Source: Candidatus Binatia bacterium (GTDB lineage Bacteria; Desulfobacterota; Binatia; UBA1149; JAJCZL01). Taken from it: a stretch of DNA of 64,000 nucleotides. Under the pieces are notes generated by a model. That model was not told where the DNA came from. It ran no database searches and saw only the letters and a program-made list of their open reading frames with translations. The translations under genes and the position numbers were made by a program. Below, piece by piece: positions 9,321-22,403 of the stretch (position 1 is its first letter; every line of letters starts with the position of its first letter). The stretch lies in contig JANQEO010000425.1 in NCBI GenBank assembly GCA_028278325.1, positions 38,135 to 102,134 on the forward strand, read 5' to 3'.

Positions 9321-12300
9321 CTAGCGTAAGGTCGCGCTCCCGGGGCCCAGCAAGGTCTCGACGACGGCGAAGAACCCGTCGGTAGGATCTATGCTCAGCT
9401 CCTTGCTCAATTCGATCATGGTTTCGCTCTCACCGTCCTTCTTCACGTGCAGGCAGGGGCGGCAGCTTCCCGGGAAGCGTAGCAGGGCCTCCTCGAGATC
9501 TCGCACTATGCGCGAAGCGTCGTAGTCTCCTGAATTGAGCCACAGATCCACGAATCTGGCCTGACGGCGGCGCGCCTCTACGAGCGGAATGATATCATCG
9601 GCGATGATCTGAGGCTTGCGCGTGAAATCGGGCCCGCGATCGTTGCCGCCATCCTCACTGTCGCCGGCCCTGCCGATCCCGGCCTCCCCGAGCTCGAGCT
9701 TTCCCGTAACCAGGACCGGCTCGCGTTTGACGATCACGGCCTCGCACTTCTTGTAGGTCTCGGGCCAGGCGATGACTTCGACCACGCCGTCGCGGTCTTC
9801 CAGGTTGAAGGTCGCGTAGCGGTCGCCCTTGCGGCTGTTCTTGCGGCGTAACGTGTTGGTCACGCCGGCCACTTTGACGTTGTCCTGATCCCTCTTGCTT
9901 CCGAGATCCGCCGTAGTGCCGGCCGTCAGGAACTCCAAGTCGGTCGTGTAGCTGTCCAGGGGGTGTCCTGAGATGTAGAAGCCGACCACCTCGTGCTCGG
10001 CCTCCAGGCGCGCGGCGTCGTCCAGCTCGTCGACTTCCGGCAAAGACTCTTCTTTCTCGCTCTCGGTCTTGGAAGCGCCGAACAGCCCGATTTGTCCGGA
10101 ATCCCTGTCGCGCAGTACACGCTGGGCCCATGCGATGGCGGAATCCAGGCCGGCCATGAGGCGTGCGCGTGACGGCTCTATGCTGTCGAAGGCGCCGCTC
10201 TTGATAAGGCTCTCTATCAGGCGCCTGTTTACCTGGCCGGCGCTCGCGCGCAGACAGAAGTCGGCTAGGGACTTGAAGGGCCCCTCCTCGCGCGCCTCGG
10301 CAACGACCTCGATCGCTTTCTCCCCTACACCCTTGACGGCAGCGAGTCCGAAGCGGATGCCTTCATCGCATACCGTGAAGCCGGCTTCGCTGCTGTTCAC
10401 GCAAGGAGGAAGGATGTGAATTCCTCGCTGACGACAATCCCCGAGGTTCTTGATGGTGCGGTCGGTGTCGCCCATCTCCATGGACAGCAGAGCGGCCATG
10501 AACTGCCTCGGGTAGTGAGTCTTGAGGTATGCGGTCTGGTAGGAGATCAGAGCATAGGCTGCCGAGTGGGACTTGTTGAAGCCGTATGCGGCGAAGGTCT
10601 CCATTTGCTGGAAGATCTGCTCGGCATCCGCCGCCGAATGGCCGAGCCCTGCAGCACCGTCGATGAAGCGTTTCTTCTCGACGGCCATGGCCTCGGCCTT
10701 CTTCTTTCCCATCGCGCGTCGCAGGTTGTCGGCGTCGCCGAGGGAGTAGCCGGCGTATACCTGAGCGATCTGCATGACCTGCTCCTGGTATACGATGACG
10801 CCCCAGGTCTCGCTGAGTATGCTGCGCAGGGTCTCATCGGGATAGCGGATCGTCTCCTTGCCGTCACGGCGCTTGATGTACTGCTCGACCATGCCGCTAT
10901 CGAGAGGCCCGGGACGGAACAGAGCCAGAACCGCGATGAGATCTTCGAAGGTCTTGGCCTTGAGTTGTGTGAGCAGCTTGCGCATCCCGCCGCTCTCCAT
11001 CTGGAAGATTCCAACGGTGTCGGCGCGTGTGACGGTTCTGTAGACCATGGGATCATCGAGGGGCAGGCTCGATAGGTCGATCTCGTCGCCGGTGGTCTCG
11101 CGAATCAGCCGCAACGTGTGATCGAGCAGCGTCAGGGTCTTGAGGCCCAGGAAGTCGAACTTGATCAGGCCGATCGCTTCGATGTCGGGTCCGGCGAACT
11201 GGGTCATCACCGCGCCCTCTTTGTCGACGAACAAGGGAACGTCATCGACGAGGGGTCGGGCGGATATCACCAAGCCGGCGGCGTGCTTGGAGACATGGCG
11301 AGCCAAGCCCTCGAGCTTCAGGGCGTACTCGAAGAGCTTGCCCTCGCGCTCTCCTGAGTCGCGGACCTGGCGCAGCCGCGGCTCCATCTTGAGAGCCTCT
11401 TGCAGCGGGAAGTCACGCCCCTGCTTGGGCGCCGGATAGAGCTTACAGATGCGGTCGGTCTCGGCGAAGCTGAAGTCCAAGGCCCTTCCCACGTCGCGGA
11501 GGGCCGCCTTCCCCTTGAGAGTCCCGAAAGTGATGATGTGCGCGACGCGGTCCTGGCCGTATTTCTCTCTTACGTAGTCGAGCACTTCCTCGCGGCGCTC
11601 GTAGCAGAAGTCCACGTCGATGTCGGGCATCGACTTGCGCTCGGGGTTCAGAAAACGCTCGAAGAGGAGATTGTAAGGGATGGGGTCGATGTCGGTGATG
11701 TTGAGCGCGTATGAAGCCAGGCTGCCCGCCGCCGATCCGCGTCCCGGACCCACGGGGATTCCCTTGTGCTTGGCCCAGTTTATGAAGTCGGCGACGATCA
11801 AGAAGTAGCCTGAGAAGCCCATCTGCTCGATCATCGAGATCTCTGAAACCAGCCTCTCCCGGTATGCTGCTTCGTCGACCTCGAGCCCCCGGGCTCGGAA
11901 TTGCTCGAACCTGGCCTCCAGCCCTTTCTTCGCTTCTCTGGCCAGTTGCTCGTCCAGGGTGATGCCGTGGTCGGTTGCGTAGACGGGGAACTGGTAGCGG
12001 CCGAAGCTCAGTTCCAGATTGCATCGCTCGGCGATCTCGACGCTCGTGGCCACGGCGCCCGGTGCATCGGCGAAGGCGGCCTCCATTTCCGCTGGACCCT
12101 TGACGTAGAGTTGATCGGTGTCGAAGTGCCAGCGGGATTCGTCGTTGATGCTCTTGCCGGTCTGGACACAGAGCAGCACTTCGTGAGCGTGGTGATCGTC
12201 GTGTTCCAGGTAGTGACAGTCATTCGTGGCGACAAGCGGAATGCCCATTTCTTTCGAGGTGGGAATGAGAAACTCGTTCACACCTTTCTGGGCTTCTATG

Positions 12301-12845
12301 TGGTTGTCCTGGATCTCCAGGTAGTAGCGGTCACCGAAGATCGACTCGTACTCGGCGATGATCTCCCGAGCACGCTCATAGCGTTTCGCCGCGATCGCGA
12401 CGGCCACCTCCCCGGAGAGACAGCCGCTGAGGCAGATCAGCCCTGAGTTGAATTCGCGGAGCAGTTCCTTGTCGATGCGGGGCTTGTAGTAGAAGCCGTC
12501 CAGATAGGCCTGGGAGACCAGCTTGCTGAGGTTCCTGTAGCCGTCGAGGTTGGATGCGAGCAGGATCAGGTGGTTGTTGCCGCCCGTTTCGTAGTCGTCG
12601 CTGGCTACGGGCGAGCGATCCAGGCGGCTACGCGGCGCGATGTACACCTCGCAGCCGATGATGGGCTTGATGTTGTTGGCCTCGGCCGACCGATAGAAGT
12701 CGATCGCCCCGAACATGTTGCCGTGGTCGGTAATCGCGGCTGCCGTCATGCCCCCTTTGGCAAGCTTGGGCATGAGCCGTGTGATCTTGTTCGCGCCGTC
12801 TAGAAGGCTGTACTGCGTATGTAGATGAAGGTGTACGTAGCTCAA
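9321..12845 (-). CDS. dnaE: DNA polymerase III subunit alpha
   Basis: The replicative polymerase catalytic subunit, 1174 residues, close to the usual DnaE1 length. The PHP domain begins at once ([13 protein letters not shown], then ITDHGNMFG and GCEVYI). The palm carries [10 protein letters not shown] and MPDIDVDF with catalytic aspartates, followed by the finger region ([23 protein letters not shown]). A C-terminal OB fold is seen near [12 protein letters not shown]. The start is TTG at 12845, 13 bases after the guaA stop. Its stop overlaps the open hflX frame. The intact PHP histidines and aspartate could permit PHP proofreading, which is inference. Confidence 0.97.
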   Translation of the reverse strand: MSYVHLHLHTQYSLLDGANKITRLMPKLAKGGMTAAAITDHGNMFGAIDFYRSAEANNIKPIIGCEVYIAPRSRLDRSPVASDDYETGGNNHLILLASNLDGYRNLSKLVSQAYLDGFYYKPRIDKELLREFNSGLICLSGCLSGEVAVAIAAKRYERAREIIAEYESIFGDRYYLEIQDNHIEAQKGVNEFLIPTSKEMGIPLVATNDCHYLEHDDHHAHEVLLCVQTGKSINDESRWHFDTDQLYVKGPAEMEAAFADAPGAVATSVEIAERCNLELSFGRYQFPVYATDHGITLDEQLAREAKKGLEARFEQFRARGLEVDEAAYRERLVSEISMIEQMGFSGYFLIVADFINWAKHKGIPVGPGRGSAAGSLASYALNITDIDPIPYNLLFERFLNPERKSMPDIDVDFCYERREEVLDYVREKYGQDRVAHIITFGTLKGKAALRDVGRALDFSFAETDRICKLYPAPKQGRDFPLQEALKMEPRLRQVRDSGEREGKLFEYALKLEGLARHVSKHAAGLVISARPLVDDVPLFVDKEGAVMTQFAGPDIEAIGLIKFDFLGLKTLTLLDHTLRLIRETTGDEIDLSSLPLDDPMVYRTVTRADTVGIFQMESGGMRKLLTQLKAKTFEDLIAVLALFRPGPLDSGMVEQYIKRRDGKETIRYPDETLRSILSETWGVIVYQEQVMQIAQVYAGYSLGDADNLRRAMGKKKAEAMAVEKKRFIDGAAGLGHSAADAEQIFQQMETFAAYGFNKSHSAAYALISYQTAYLKTHYPRQFMAALLSMEMGDTDRTIKNLGDCRQRGIHILPPCVNSSEAGFTVCDEGIRFGLAAVKGVGEKAIEVVAEAREEGPFKSLADFCLRASAGQVNRRLIESLIKSGAFDSIEPSRARLMAGLDSAIAWAQRVLRDRDSGQIGLFGASKTESEKEESLPEVDELDDAARLEAEHEVVGFYISGHPLDSYTTDLEFLTAGTTADLGSKRDQDNVKVAGVTNTLRRKNSRKGDRYATFNLEDRDGVVEVIAWPETYKKCEAVIVKREPVLVTGKLELGEAGIGRAGDSEDGGNDRGPDFTRKPQIIADDIIPLVEARRRQARFVDLWLNSGDYDASRIVRDLEEALLRFPGSCRPCLHVKKDGESETMIELSKELSIDPTDGFFAVVETLLGPGSATLR

Positions 12846-12858
12846 CCTGCCTACCTGC

Positions 12859-14409
12859 CTACTCCCACTCCACCGTCGCCGGAGGCTTGGAGGATACGTC
12901 GTACGCGATGCGATTCACACCCTGGACTTCGTTGCTGATCCTGGAAGAAACCCGGGCCAGCACTTCCTGGGGGAAGCGGTACCAGTCTGCTGTCATACCG
13001 TCTTGGCTCACCACGGCTCGCAGGGCGATTACTCTGTCATACGTTCGGTCGTCGCCCTGCACCCCCACGGTGCGTATGGGCAGCAGGACGGCGAAGGCTT
13101 GCCAGATCTCATCGTAGATGCCGGCACGGTGAAGCTCCTCGATGTAGATGGCGTCGGCCTCTCTGAGAATGTCGAGATCCTCGCGGTTGACGTCGCCGAG
13201 CACCCTGACCGCCAAGCCCGGCCCCGGGAATGGGTGCCGCCTGATGAAGTCCCTCGGCAATTCAAGCAGTTCACCGACAGCTCTAACTTCATCCTTGAAC
13301 AACTCGCGTAACGGCTCGACCAACTCGAGCTTCATCTTCTCCGGGAGTCCGCCCACGTTGTGGTGGCTCTTGATGGTCGAGGACGGACCCCTGACCGACA
13401 CCGATTCGATGACGTCGGGATACAGGGTCCCCTGGGCCAGGAAACGGGCCTTTCCCCGGGTCGCGTCGGATTCGTGGGCCGCTTCTTCGAAGACCTCGAT
13501 GAAGGTGCGTCCGATGATCTTGCGTTTTCGCTCCGGGTCCACGACCCCGGCCAGAGCGTCGAGAAAACGGTCGGAAGCATCGACGTAGAGGAGATCGGTC
13601 TTGAAGTAACTGCCCAGAGCGTCGCGGACCTGTTCGCCTTCGTCCTTGCGCAGCAGGCCGTTGTTGACGAAGACCCCGGTGAGTTGTCCGGGCACGGCCC
13701 TCTCGAGCAATGCCGCGGTCACGGTGGAATCCACTCCTCCGCTGATGCCGCAGATCACGTGGCCGTCACCGACCTGATCCCGGACTTTGGCGATGGCCGT
13801 GTCCAGGAAGCTGTCCATCGTCCAATCGGCCTGGAGACCGCAGATCCGGAAGAGGAAATTGTCTAGGATCTGACGACCCCGGTCGGTGTGCACGACCTCG
13901 GGATGGAACTGCAGAGTGTAGAGGTTCCGTCGCCTGTCCCGCATCGCCGCGAAGGGAGAGTTGTGACTGCTCGCGATCACCTCCCAGTCGCTGGGCGGCG
14001 TCGAGAGCTTGTCACCATGACTCATCCACACGACTGTCGCTGTGCCGGCATCGAAGCCGTAGAAGAGATCCTCAGTGCTGCTTACGGTCAGATCCGCGCG
14101 CCCGTACTCGCGTTTGCTCGCCGGATCCACCCGCCCGCCGGCGGCGGTAGCCGCGACACACATCCCGTAGCAGATGCCGAGAGTCGGGACGCCCAATCCC
14201 GAATCGAGCGCTGCTTCGCAGGGCATTGGGGCGTCGTCGTCGTAGACGCTGGCCGGGCTACCGGAAAGGACTACCGCCGCAGGCTCCATGGCGCGCAGCT
14301 TGTCCTCGGAAATACTGAAGGGATGGATCTCGCAGTACACGCCTGCTTCGCGAATGCGTCGAGCGATGAGCTGCGTGTACTGGCTGCCGAAGTCGAGGAT
14401 GACAACCAT
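12859..14409 (-). CDS. guaA: GMP synthase (glutamine-hydrolysing)
   Basis: GuaA converts XMP to GMP using glutamine and ATP. The N-terminal class I glutamine amidotransferase shows LGICYG with the catalytic cysteine and QFHPEV with histidine. The ATP pyrophosphatase domain has the PP-loop SGGVDSTV, and the C-terminus ends with IAYDVSSKPPATVEWE, a normal GuaA ending. About 516 residues. ATG at 14409 (MVVILDFGSQY) is preferred over TTG at 14415. It follows guaB by 14 bases, so both steps from IMP to GMP are cotranscribed. Confidence 0.97.
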   Translation of the reverse strand: MVVILDFGSQYTQLIARRIREAGVYCEIHPFSISEDKLRAMEPAAVVLSGSPASVYDDDAPMPCEAALDSGLGVPTLGICYGMCVAATAAGGRVDPASKREYGRADLTVSSTEDLFYGFDAGTATVVWMSHGDKLSTPPSDWEVIASSHNSPFAAMRDRRRNLYTLQFHPEVVHTDRGRQILDNFLFRICGLQADWTMDSFLDTAIAKVRDQVGDGHVICGISGGVDSTVTAALLERAVPGQLTGVFVNNGLLRKDEGEQVRDALGSYFKTDLLYVDASDRFLDALAGVVDPERKRKIIGRTFIEVFEEAAHESDATRGKARFLAQGTLYPDVIESVSVRGPSSTIKSHHNVGGLPEKMKLELVEPLRELFKDEVRAVGELLELPRDFIRRHPFPGPGLAVRVLGDVNREDLDILREADAIYIEELHRAGIYDEIWQAFAVLLPIRTVGVQGDDRTYDRVIALRAVVSQDGMTADWYRFPQEVLARVSSRISNEVQGVNRIAYDVSSKPPATVEWE

Positions 14410-14423
14410 GCTCAAAGGTCTGT

Positions 14424-15896
<1,473 letters not shown>

Positions 15897-15954
15897 TTAT
15901 ATGAGGACACTGCCGACGTTTCAAGAAATCCCGTGCGCAGTGTCGACGGGCGCG

Positions 15955-17301
15955 TCAGTGAGACTCGCGCCGCCTGAACTGCAGGCGTAGAGGGCTTCCC
16001 AGGAGGTCGAGCTGCTCGCGGAAACACCGCTCCAGGTAGCGCCGATAGTGGACGGGGATCTTCACTCGATTGGCGAAGATGACCACCGTCGGCGGGTGGG
16101 TTGCCACCTGGGTGGCGTAGAATAGTCTCAGGCGGCCCCGCCCGATCACCGGAGGTTGATGGGCCTCGACGGCATCGCTGATGATGCGGTTCAGTGTGGA
16201 GGTCTTGGCGAGGAGGCCGTGGGCGGCGGCTGCGGCGTCGACCAGCCGGAACAAGGCGTTCAAGCCCTCTTTGTTGGCCACCGACATGAAACCCACGGCG
16301 ACATTGGTGAAGTTGGCGTAGGCTTCCTTGATCCCGGATTCGATCTTGGACTTCGAGAACCCTTTGTCGAAGAGGTCGGTCTTGTTGACCACGACCACCA
16401 AGGCTCTACCCTGGTCCCAAGCCTGGCGTGCTATGCGTGCATCCTGGTCGGCCACCAGCTCGGACGGCTCGACCATCAGCACCACTACATCGGCCCTCTC
16501 TACCGCATCGAGGCTTCGCCGCGCGCTGATCTTCTCGATACCTCTACCGACCTTCGACGGGCGCCGCAGGCCGGCCGTGTCCAAAAACAAGTATGCGCGT
16601 CCCTTCCTTTCCACACGCGTATCGACCACGTCACGGGTCGTGCCGGGCGTCGCATCCACCATCGACAGCTCCTGGCCGGTCAGCCAGTTCAACAGTGAGG
16701 ACTTGCCGACGTTCGGGCGGCCGACGATCGCGACCTTGCACTCGTCGCCCTGAGCCCGCTGGTCGGTGGACGCGTGGGCAGGCTTTGCGGGCAAGTTGGC
16801 GAGCATCGAGACCACCGCCTCCTTCAAGTCGCCGATGCCTAGGTTGTGCTCAGCCGAGATGGCCACCGGCAGTTCGATTCCCAGGCGGCAGAACTCGCCT
16901 GCAGCGTCCAGTTGAGAAGGGCCGTCGGCTTTGTTGGCCACGAATACGGCCGGCACCCCTGCCGAGGTCACCAATTCCACGGTTTCACGATCCAGAGGAT
17001 TGAGGCCGGCGGCACCGTCAAAGACGACGATCAGCGCGTCTGCAGTCGATATCGCGCTGAGGGTGTGTCGATGCACTTTCTCGCCCAGCTCGATTTCGAA
17101 CTCACCGCCGATTCCCCCGGTGTCGATGAGGATGAACTCCTGCCCCTCCCACTGCAGCAACTCACTTACGGGGTCACGGGTGACCCCCGGAGTGTCCAGG
17201 GTGATGGACTTGCGCCACCCCACCAGGCGGTTGAAGAGTGTGGACTTGCCCACATTCGGGCGGCCGACGATGGCCACCCGTGCCGGGGAAGAAACCGCCA
17301 T
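15955..17301 (-). CDS. der: ribosome biogenesis GTPase Der (EngA)
   Basis: The protein has two tandem G domains, each with GRPNVGKS (residues about 11-18 and 189-196), DT(G/A)G and NK(A/T)D motifs, followed by the KH-like C-terminal domain ([18 protein letters not shown]). This double-GTPase layout is unique to Der, which acts in 50S subunit assembly. Length 448 residues is normal. It starts 2 bases after the era stop, extending the run of ribosome-related GTPases in this array (Era, Der, HflX). Confidence 0.97.
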   Translation of the reverse strand: MAVSSPARVAIVGRPNVGKSTLFNRLVGWRKSITLDTPGVTRDPVSELLQWEGQEFILIDTGGIGGEFEIELGEKVHRHTLSAISTADALIVVFDGAAGLNPLDRETVELVTSAGVPAVFVANKADGPSQLDAAGEFCRLGIELPVAISAEHNLGIGDLKEAVVSMLANLPAKPAHASTDQRAQGDECKVAIVGRPNVGKSSLLNWLTGQELSMVDATPGTTRDVVDTRVERKGRAYLFLDTAGLRRPSKVGRGIEKISARRSLDAVERADVVVLMVEPSELVADQDARIARQAWDQGRALVVVVNKTDLFDKGFSKSKIESGIKEAYANFTNVAVGFMSVANKEGLNALFRLVDAAAAAHGLLAKTSTLNRIISDAVEAHQPPVIGRGRLRLFYATQVATHPPTVVIFANRVKIPVHYRRYLERCFREQLDLLGSPLRLQFRRRESH

Positions 17302-17302
17302 C

Positions 17303-18187
17303 TCAGATCCCCAACTCCTCGAGGAAGCGAGTGTCCTGCTGCCACGATTTCCGAATCCTGACGTGAAGGGTGAGGTGCACGCGCTTACGCAGGAGGGCCT
17401 CGGCGGCTTTTCGCGCCTTGGTGCCGATGCTCTTGATCATTTCTCCGCCGGCTCCGAGTATGATCTTGCGGCTCGACGTGCTGTCGGAGTAGATGATCGC
17501 CTCGATCACCGCGGTCCGTCCCTTGGGCACGAAACGCTCGACCACCACCGCCACTCGGTATGGCAGCTCTTCACTGAGAGCGTGAAACAACTGCTCCCTT
17601 ACCAATTCGGCGACCAGGAAACGCTCGCTTTGATCGGTCACGGCGTCGTCCGGGTAGAAGTGTGGTCCTTCGGGCATCGCTTTGAGCAGGCGCGAGACGA
17701 GCACATCGAGGTTCTCCTTCTTCAACGCCGACACGGGTATGCACTCGAGGTCGCTGGAGCAGGCCGCCACGTCGGCCATGATGGGGAGCAGTGCACTTCG
17801 CGCGACCTTGTCCATCTTGTTGATCACGACCACCGTGCGCGCTGGATCGAGTTTCTCGAGCTCGGCGGCGTCCTGACTGGTCAAGCCACGGGTGGCGTCC
17901 AGGAGCCAACAAGTAATGTCGGCGTCGTGAATGCTGCTACGGGCGCTACCCACCATGCGCTTCTGCATGAGCGTACGGGGACGATGGAGCCCCGGCGTGT
18001 CGGCCACGACCATCTGTGTGGCTCCTCGGCTCACGATGGCGTGCGTGGTCTTGCGTGTGGTCTGTGGTTTTGGGCTGGCAATGCTCAGACGTCTGTCGGC
18101 AAGCCGGTTGAGGAGTGTCGACTTGCCGACGTTGGGGGCGCCAGCCAATGCGATGAAACCCGCACGGGAGATCTCCTCAGTCTTCAT
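17303..18187 (-). CDS. era: GTPase Era
   Basis: Era binds the 3' end of 16S rRNA during 30S maturation. G1 is [10 protein letters not shown]3 is ADTPGLHRP and G4 is VINKMD; the C-terminal KH domain shows [22 protein letters not shown] at 18187 ([14 protein letters not shown]) was chosen because the longer open frame runs back through the rnc coding region without Era-like sequence. It overlaps the end of rnc by 11 bases, the common rnc-era arrangement. Confidence 0.96.
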   Translation of the reverse strand: MKTEEISRAGFIALAGAPNVGKSTLLNRLADRRLSIASPKPQTTRKTTHAIVSRGATQMVVADTPGLHRPRTLMQKRMVGSARSSIHDADITCWLLDATRGLTSQDAAELEKLDPARTVVVINKMDKVARSALLPIMADVAACSSDLECIPVSALKKENLDVLVSRLLKAMPEGPHFYPDDAVTDQSERFLVAELVREQLFHALSEELPYRVAVVVERFVPKGRTAVIEAIIYSDSTSSRKIILGAGGEMIKSIGTKARKAAEALLRKRVHLTLHVRIRKSWQQDTRFLEELGI

Positions 18188-18872
18188 CGTTCTGTTTGCC
18201 GAGCGTGTCGAGGGCGGCTTTGGCTGCAGCCTTCTCGGCCAGTTTGCGACTGGGGCCGCTGCCCCCGGCGACGGCCCGACCGTCGACGTCCACTTCCACC
18301 CGGTAGGTTCTTCGGTGGTCGGGGCCGCTGACATCGACCACCCGATACTCGGGCATCATCTTCAGCCGAGCCTGCGTCAGCTCCTGTAGACGTGTCTTGT
18401 GATCGAGTTCGTCGGGGTCTGCCTCGTCGATCAGGTTCCCGAAATGGCTTGCGATGCACCGCGAAGCAACCTGGAACCCCGCATCCTTGAAGACCGCCCC
18501 GATCACCGCTTCATAAGCGGATGCGAGCAGCCTTTGTTTGTTACGCCCGCCGCCTCTTTCTTCGCCCTTGCCCAGCTTGAGCCGCTCGGCAAGGCCCAGT
18601 TCTTGCCCGACCGAGGACAGGACCCTGGCGTTGACCAAGCCGGCTCGGGTACGGCTCAGATCCCCTTCGCTGCAGTCCGGACGCCGATCCATGAGGAGGT
18701 CGCTCACCACCAAATCCAGCACGGCATCTCCCAGGAACTCCAAACGCTCGTTGTCGTCGACGCCCTTCTCTCTTGCGTGAGAGCTATGCGTCAGTGCTTT
18801 CTCGAGCAGGGATCTGTCGCGGAAGCTGTGACCTATCGCCTTCTCTAGCTGTTCGAGGGCCCGGCTGGTCAA
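18177..18872 (-). CDS. rnc: ribonuclease III
   Basis: A 231-residue double-strand-specific endonuclease for rRNA and mRNA processing. The N-terminal catalytic domain has the signature NERLEFLGDAVLD, and the C-terminal dsRNA-binding domain ends with SRKLAEKAAAKAALDTLG. In the second catalytic segment the sequence is LLASAYEAVIGAVF: the glutamate equivalent to E. coli E117 is present, but the position of D114 is serine. It starts with TTG at 18872 inside a TTGA overlap with the mtaB stop. Confidence 0.95.
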   Translation of the reverse strand: MTSRALEQLEKAIGHSFRDRSLLEKALTHSSHAREKGVDDNERLEFLGDAVLDLVVSDLLMDRRPDCSEGDLSRTRAGLVNARVLSSVGQELGLAERLKLGKGEERGGGRNKQRLLASAYEAVIGAVFKDAGFQVASRCIASHFGNLIDEADPDELDHKTRLQELTQARLKMMPEYRVVDVSGPDHRRTYRVEVDVDGRAVAGGSGPSRKLAEKAAAKAALDTLGKQNDED

Positions 18873-20161
18873 GCGACCCTGGCCTCGACTTTGCCGTTTG
18901 CGACGCCGGTCATGCGTACTTCGACCAGGGAGTTCATCAAGTGGTCGGGACCTTCGGTCACGATGGGCAGGTAGTTGTCGGTGTAACCCTTGAGCAAGCC
19001 GGTGCGCGCATCGCGCGCCGTCTCGATCAGGGCCTTGCCCGATTTGCCCACGAAGCTGCTCAGGAACCGGCTCCGTAGCTCACGGTCGAGAGCACGCGCG
19101 CCGGCGGCGCGTTCATGGACGACCTGGTCGGCCAAAGGCTGCCAGCGCTTGGCAGCCGAGGTCGACGAACGTTGAGAATACGGAAAGACGTGCAGGTAGG
19201 ACAGGCCGAGATCTCTCACGAAACGGAGGCCATTTTCGTGCTGCTCCTCGGTCTCTCCGGGAAACCCCGTTATCAGGTCGGTACCCAAACACACGTCGTC
19301 GATGCGCTCACGGATCATCTCGATCGCCCGCCGGGCGGACAGCGTGTCGTACTGACGACGCATGTTGTCCAGCACCGTATCGTCACCGGCTTGGAGGGGG
19401 ATATGGAAATGCCTGCAAAATCGACTATCTGCGGCGACTATGTCGAGTAGCCTCTGGGATATCTCCGGAGGGTCGAGGGAACTGATCCTCACCCTGAGCG
19501 CCGGCCCGCGCTCGGAGATGGCCTCGAGCAGCCAGGGGAGATCGCAGACGGGGTCGAGATCGCGGCCATAGCCGCCCAGGTGGACACCGGTCAGCACCAC
19601 CTCGCGGTAGCCTCGCGCGGCCAGACGCTCGATCTCTTCGAGCACCTGACGCGGCTGGACGCTGCGGCTACGTCCCCTGGCAACCGGGATGATGCAGAAG
19701 GAGCAGAACAGGTCACATCCTTCCTGGATCTTTACGAAGGCCCGTGTACGTCCCGGGAAGCTCGAAATTCCGAGGGTGCGTACGGTGTCCTCGCGGCGCA
19801 GGTCCGACACCGAAACGGGCGCCGTCGCTTCGCCGGCCACTGCGCTGAGAAGATCGGGCAACCGGCCCAGCCCTACCACATAGTCTACATAGTCAAGGCG
19901 GCTGACGGCCTGCGGGCTGGTCTGAGCATAACAGCCCGTCATGACCACACGAGAGTCGGGATTGTTGCGGCGGGCTCGGCGTGCCATCCGGCGTGCATCG
20001 GCGTCGGCTCTGTCCGTGACCGTGCAACTGTTGATCACGTAGGCATCGGCGGCGTCGTCGAAGCCGACTCGCTGCCAACCCTTGCCATGGAACAGGCGCT
20101 CCATGACCGCGGTGTCGTATTGGTTGACCTTGCAGCCGAGAGTGGCGATCGCTACGCGCAC
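18869..20161 (-). CDS. mtaB: tRNA t6A37 methylthiotransferase MtaB
   Basis: A radical-SAM enzyme that adds methylthio to t6A at tRNA position 37. The N-terminal UPF0004 domain has [12 protein letters not shown], with further cysteines in NSCTVT and TGCYAQ that bind the second cluster. The radical-SAM motif is [15 protein letters not shown] and the absence of MiaB-specific sequence favour MtaB over MiaB or RimO. GTG at 20161 (VRVAIATLG) is taken as the start; the frame is open to 20218, which would add an uncharacteristic Arg/Ser-rich leader inside mnmA. The chosen start overlaps mnmA by 10 bases. Confidence 0.93.
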   Translation of the reverse strand: MRVAIATLGCKVNQYDTAVMERLFHGKGWQRVGFDDAADAYVINSCTVTDRADADARRMARRARRNNPDSRVVMTGCYAQTSPQAVSRLDYVDYVVGLGRLPDLLSAVAGEATAPVSVSDLRREDTVRTLGISSFPGRTRAFVKIQEGCDLFCSFCIIPVARGRSRSVQPRQVLEEIERLAARGYREVVLTGVHLGGYGRDLDPVCDLPWLLEAISERGPALRVRISSLDPPEISQRLLDIVAADSRFCRHFHIPLQAGDDTVLDNMRRQYDTLSARRAIEMIRERIDDVCLGTDLITGFPGETEEQHENGLRFVRDLGLSYLHVFPYSQRSSTSAAKRWQPLADQVVHERAAGARALDRELRSRFLSSFVGKSGKALIETARDARTGLLKGYTDNYLPIVTEGPDHLMNSLVEVRMTGVANGKVEARVA

Positions 20162-21279
20162 CGAGCCACTCCCTGATCGCGGGCAGGATTCCTCACCTCG
20201 GCTTCCTCTTCTATCCAACCACCGCCGATGACCTCGTCGTCGCTGTAGAGAACGGCGGCCTGTCCGGGCGAGACACCCTCCTGCGGAACGTCGAGCAGAA
20301 GCGACGCTCGGTGGCTCCCGACCTCGGTGATAGTGCCGGTCACTCCGCTATGCCGGTAGCGAATCCATATCTCGTAGCGGTTGCCCGGCTCCGGCGCTTG
20401 TCCCGATACCCAACTCAAGCCGCTGAGGATCAGGCGTGTGGTTGCCAGCTGCTCGCGGGGCACGGCCGTGACCAGGGCGTGGTCGGCGTCGAGTCGTGAC
20501 ACGTAGAGCGGCTCTCGAGCAGCCACGCCGAGACCCCTTCTCTGGCCTACCGTGTAGCGGTGAACGCCGCCGTGACGGCCCAGCACAGTACCCTCGGCAT
20601 CGACGATGTTTCCCGCGCGCACAGCGCCGCCGGCGTTCTGCTCGACAAACTCCGAATAGCGCCCGTCGGGGACGAAACAGATCTCTTGGCTTTCGGCCTT
20701 CTCGGCTATGCCGAGCTCGGCTTCCGCCGCAATCTCACGCACGCGCGCCTTGTCGAGCTCGCCCACCGGAAACATCGTCATCGAGAGCTCGGGTTGGCCC
20801 ATTTCGAAGAGAAAATAAGACTGGTCTTTGTCGGGATCGCAGCCACGTAACAGCCGGTATCGGCCGCCGCTTTCCGCGATACGTGCGTAGTGGCCGGTGG
20901 CGACTCGCTCTGCTCCCAATTCACGCGCTTTGCGGTGCAAGAGACTGAACTTGATCTCGCGGTTGCATAAGATGCAGGGACTCGGAGTACGGCCCGCCAG
21001 ATACTCCGACACGAACGGCTCTATGACACTGCTGCGAAACTCGTCGCGCATGTCGAAGGTATAGTGGGGAATTCCCAAGTTGGCGGCGACTTTGGCTGCA
21101 TCGCGGAAGTCCTCGAGACTGCAACAGCCGCTCGAACCGCCTGTGCGGGATTCATCTGCCAAGCGCATGGAAATGCCGACCACTTCGTAGCCTTCACGCA
21201 CCAGCAGGGCGGCGGCCACGGAACTGTCGACGCCGCCACTCATGGCTACGACGACGCGCCGGCTCGGTGCGCTGCTCAT
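20152..21279 (-). CDS. mnmA: tRNA-specific 2-thiouridylase MnmA
   Basis: MnmA activates U34 of Lys, Glu and Gln tRNAs with ATP and inserts sulfur. Visible features: PP-loop AMSGGVDSS at the N-terminus, [16 protein letters not shown] with one catalytic cysteine, ATGHYAR, KDQSYFL and [10 protein letters not shown] with the second cysteine. 375 residues is normal. It overlaps the upstream cysteine desulfurase by 4 bases (ATGA), so the sulfur donor and the thiolase are translated together. Confidence 0.96.
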   Translation of the reverse strand: MSSAPSRRVVVAMSGGVDSSVAAALLVREGYEVVGISMRLADESRTGGSSGCCSLEDFRDAAKVAANLGIPHYTFDMRDEFRSSVIEPFVSEYLAGRTPSPCILCNREIKFSLLHRKARELGAERVATGHYARIAESGGRYRLLRGCDPDKDQSYFLFEMGQPELSMTMFPVGELDKARVREIAAEAELGIAEKAESQEICFVPDGRYSEFVEQNAGGAVRAGNIVDAEGTVLGRHGGVHRYTVGQRRGLGVAAREPLYVSRLDADHALVTAVPREQLATTRLILSGLSWVSGQAPEPGNRYEIWIRYRHSGVTGTITEVGSHRASLLLDVPQEGVSPGQAAVLYSDDEVIGGGWIEEEAEVRNPARDQGVARCA

Positions 21280-22403
21280 GCTGCCCTCCTCGCGCGCTCG
21301 ACCACATCAACCAATGCCCGCCCGAACCCGCTCACGTCGGAGGTTTGCGTGGCCTTGCCCATGCTCACGCGGATGACACCGCGCGAATAGGCGTCCGGCA
21401 CTCCCAGCGCTTTGATCACGTGAGAAACCTCGGGGGACCCGGCCGCACAAGCCGATCCGCTCGACACGCAATACCCGGCCATGTCGAGACCCGCGATGAG
21501 CACGTCGCTGCCGGGTTCACGGACGGCGAAGGTCAGCGTATTGGCGAGTCCGTCGTCAGGTGTTATCCGCCTTATCCCGCTGAGGGCGTCGCAGAGTTGC
21601 TGCCACAGCGCTTCACGCAAGTCGCGCAGACGACGCATCTCCTCTTCTCTTTCCCGACACGCCAGTTCGACGGCGACGGCCAAACCGGACGCACCCGCCA
21701 CGTTCTCGGTCCCGGGTCTCAATCCGCCTTCGTGGCTGCCGCCCGACATCAGAGGCGCGAACTCCGCCGGCCGGCGCACCAGGAGGCCGCCCACGCCGAG
21801 AGGTCCGCCGAGCTTGTGACCGGCAAAGGCGAGAGAGTCGATGCCGCGCCGAAAGCTCACGGGCACACGCCCGAGAGACTGAGATGCGTCGATGTGCACG
21901 AGGCAAGCCTCGTCGAGTTCAGCCATGACTGAAGACACGTCGACGACATGGCCGGTCTCACCGTTGGCGTGTCCAAGGGCGAGGAGACAACCGGCGCCTC
22001 TGCAATGCTCGGGCAGGCTCGTCAGGGCCGGCCGGCAATCGGCGTCGACTGAGAGAATCTCCACCCGGTGGCCCAGCTCATCGAGGGCCTTCAACGTATT
22101 CAGCACCGAGACGTGCTCTGTCGCCGGTGCGAGAAGAACGCGCTCCGGGTCGAGGGAGGCCCGGCCTCTGATCGCCAGGTTGTTGGATTCCGTGGCCCCT
22201 GATGTGAACACCACCTGTCGTGGCTCGGCGTCGAGGGCGGCCGCGATCCTTTCTCGCGCATCGGTCAACAGGGCCCCGGCGCGGCGTCCGAAGCCGTGCA
22301 TGCTCGACGGATTGCCGGTGGCCGAAGCCATGGCTTCGCTGACCGCGTCGATGACCTCTGGGCGTGCGGGAGCCGAGGCGTTGTAGTCGAGATAGCAGTT
22401 CAC
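21276..22403 (-). CDS. cysteine desulfurase (NifS/IscS-type, PLP-dependent)
   Basis: This enzyme removes sulfur from cysteine as a persulfide. It begins YLDYNASAP, has the PLP lysine in FAGHKLGGP, and a catalytic cysteine loop [19 protein letters not shown] at 22403 was chosen because it forms a GTGA overlap with cimA and starts directly at the conserved YLDYNA region; the frame is open to 22508 but that part is cimA antisense-like sequence. With mnmA directly downstream, its main job is probably tRNA thiolation rather than general Fe-S assembly, since no scaffold gene is nearby. Confidence 0.93.
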   Translation of the reverse strand: MNCYLDYNASAPARPEVIDAVSEAMASATGNPSSMHGFGRRAGALLTDARERIAAALDAEPRQVVFTSGATESNNLAIRGRASLDPERVLLAPATEHVSVLNTLKALDELGHRVEILSVDADCRPALTSLPEHCRGAGCLLALGHANGETGHVVDVSSVMAELDEACLVHIDASQSLGRVPVSFRRGIDSLAFAGHKLGGPLGVGGLLVRRPAEFAPLMSGGSHEGGLRPGTENVAGASGLAVAVELACREREEEMRRLRDLREALWQQLCDALSGIRRITPDDGLANTLTFAVREPGSDVLIAGLDMAGYCVSSGSACAAGSPEVSHVIKALGVPDAYSRGVIRVSMGKATQTSDVSGFGRALVDVVERARRAA

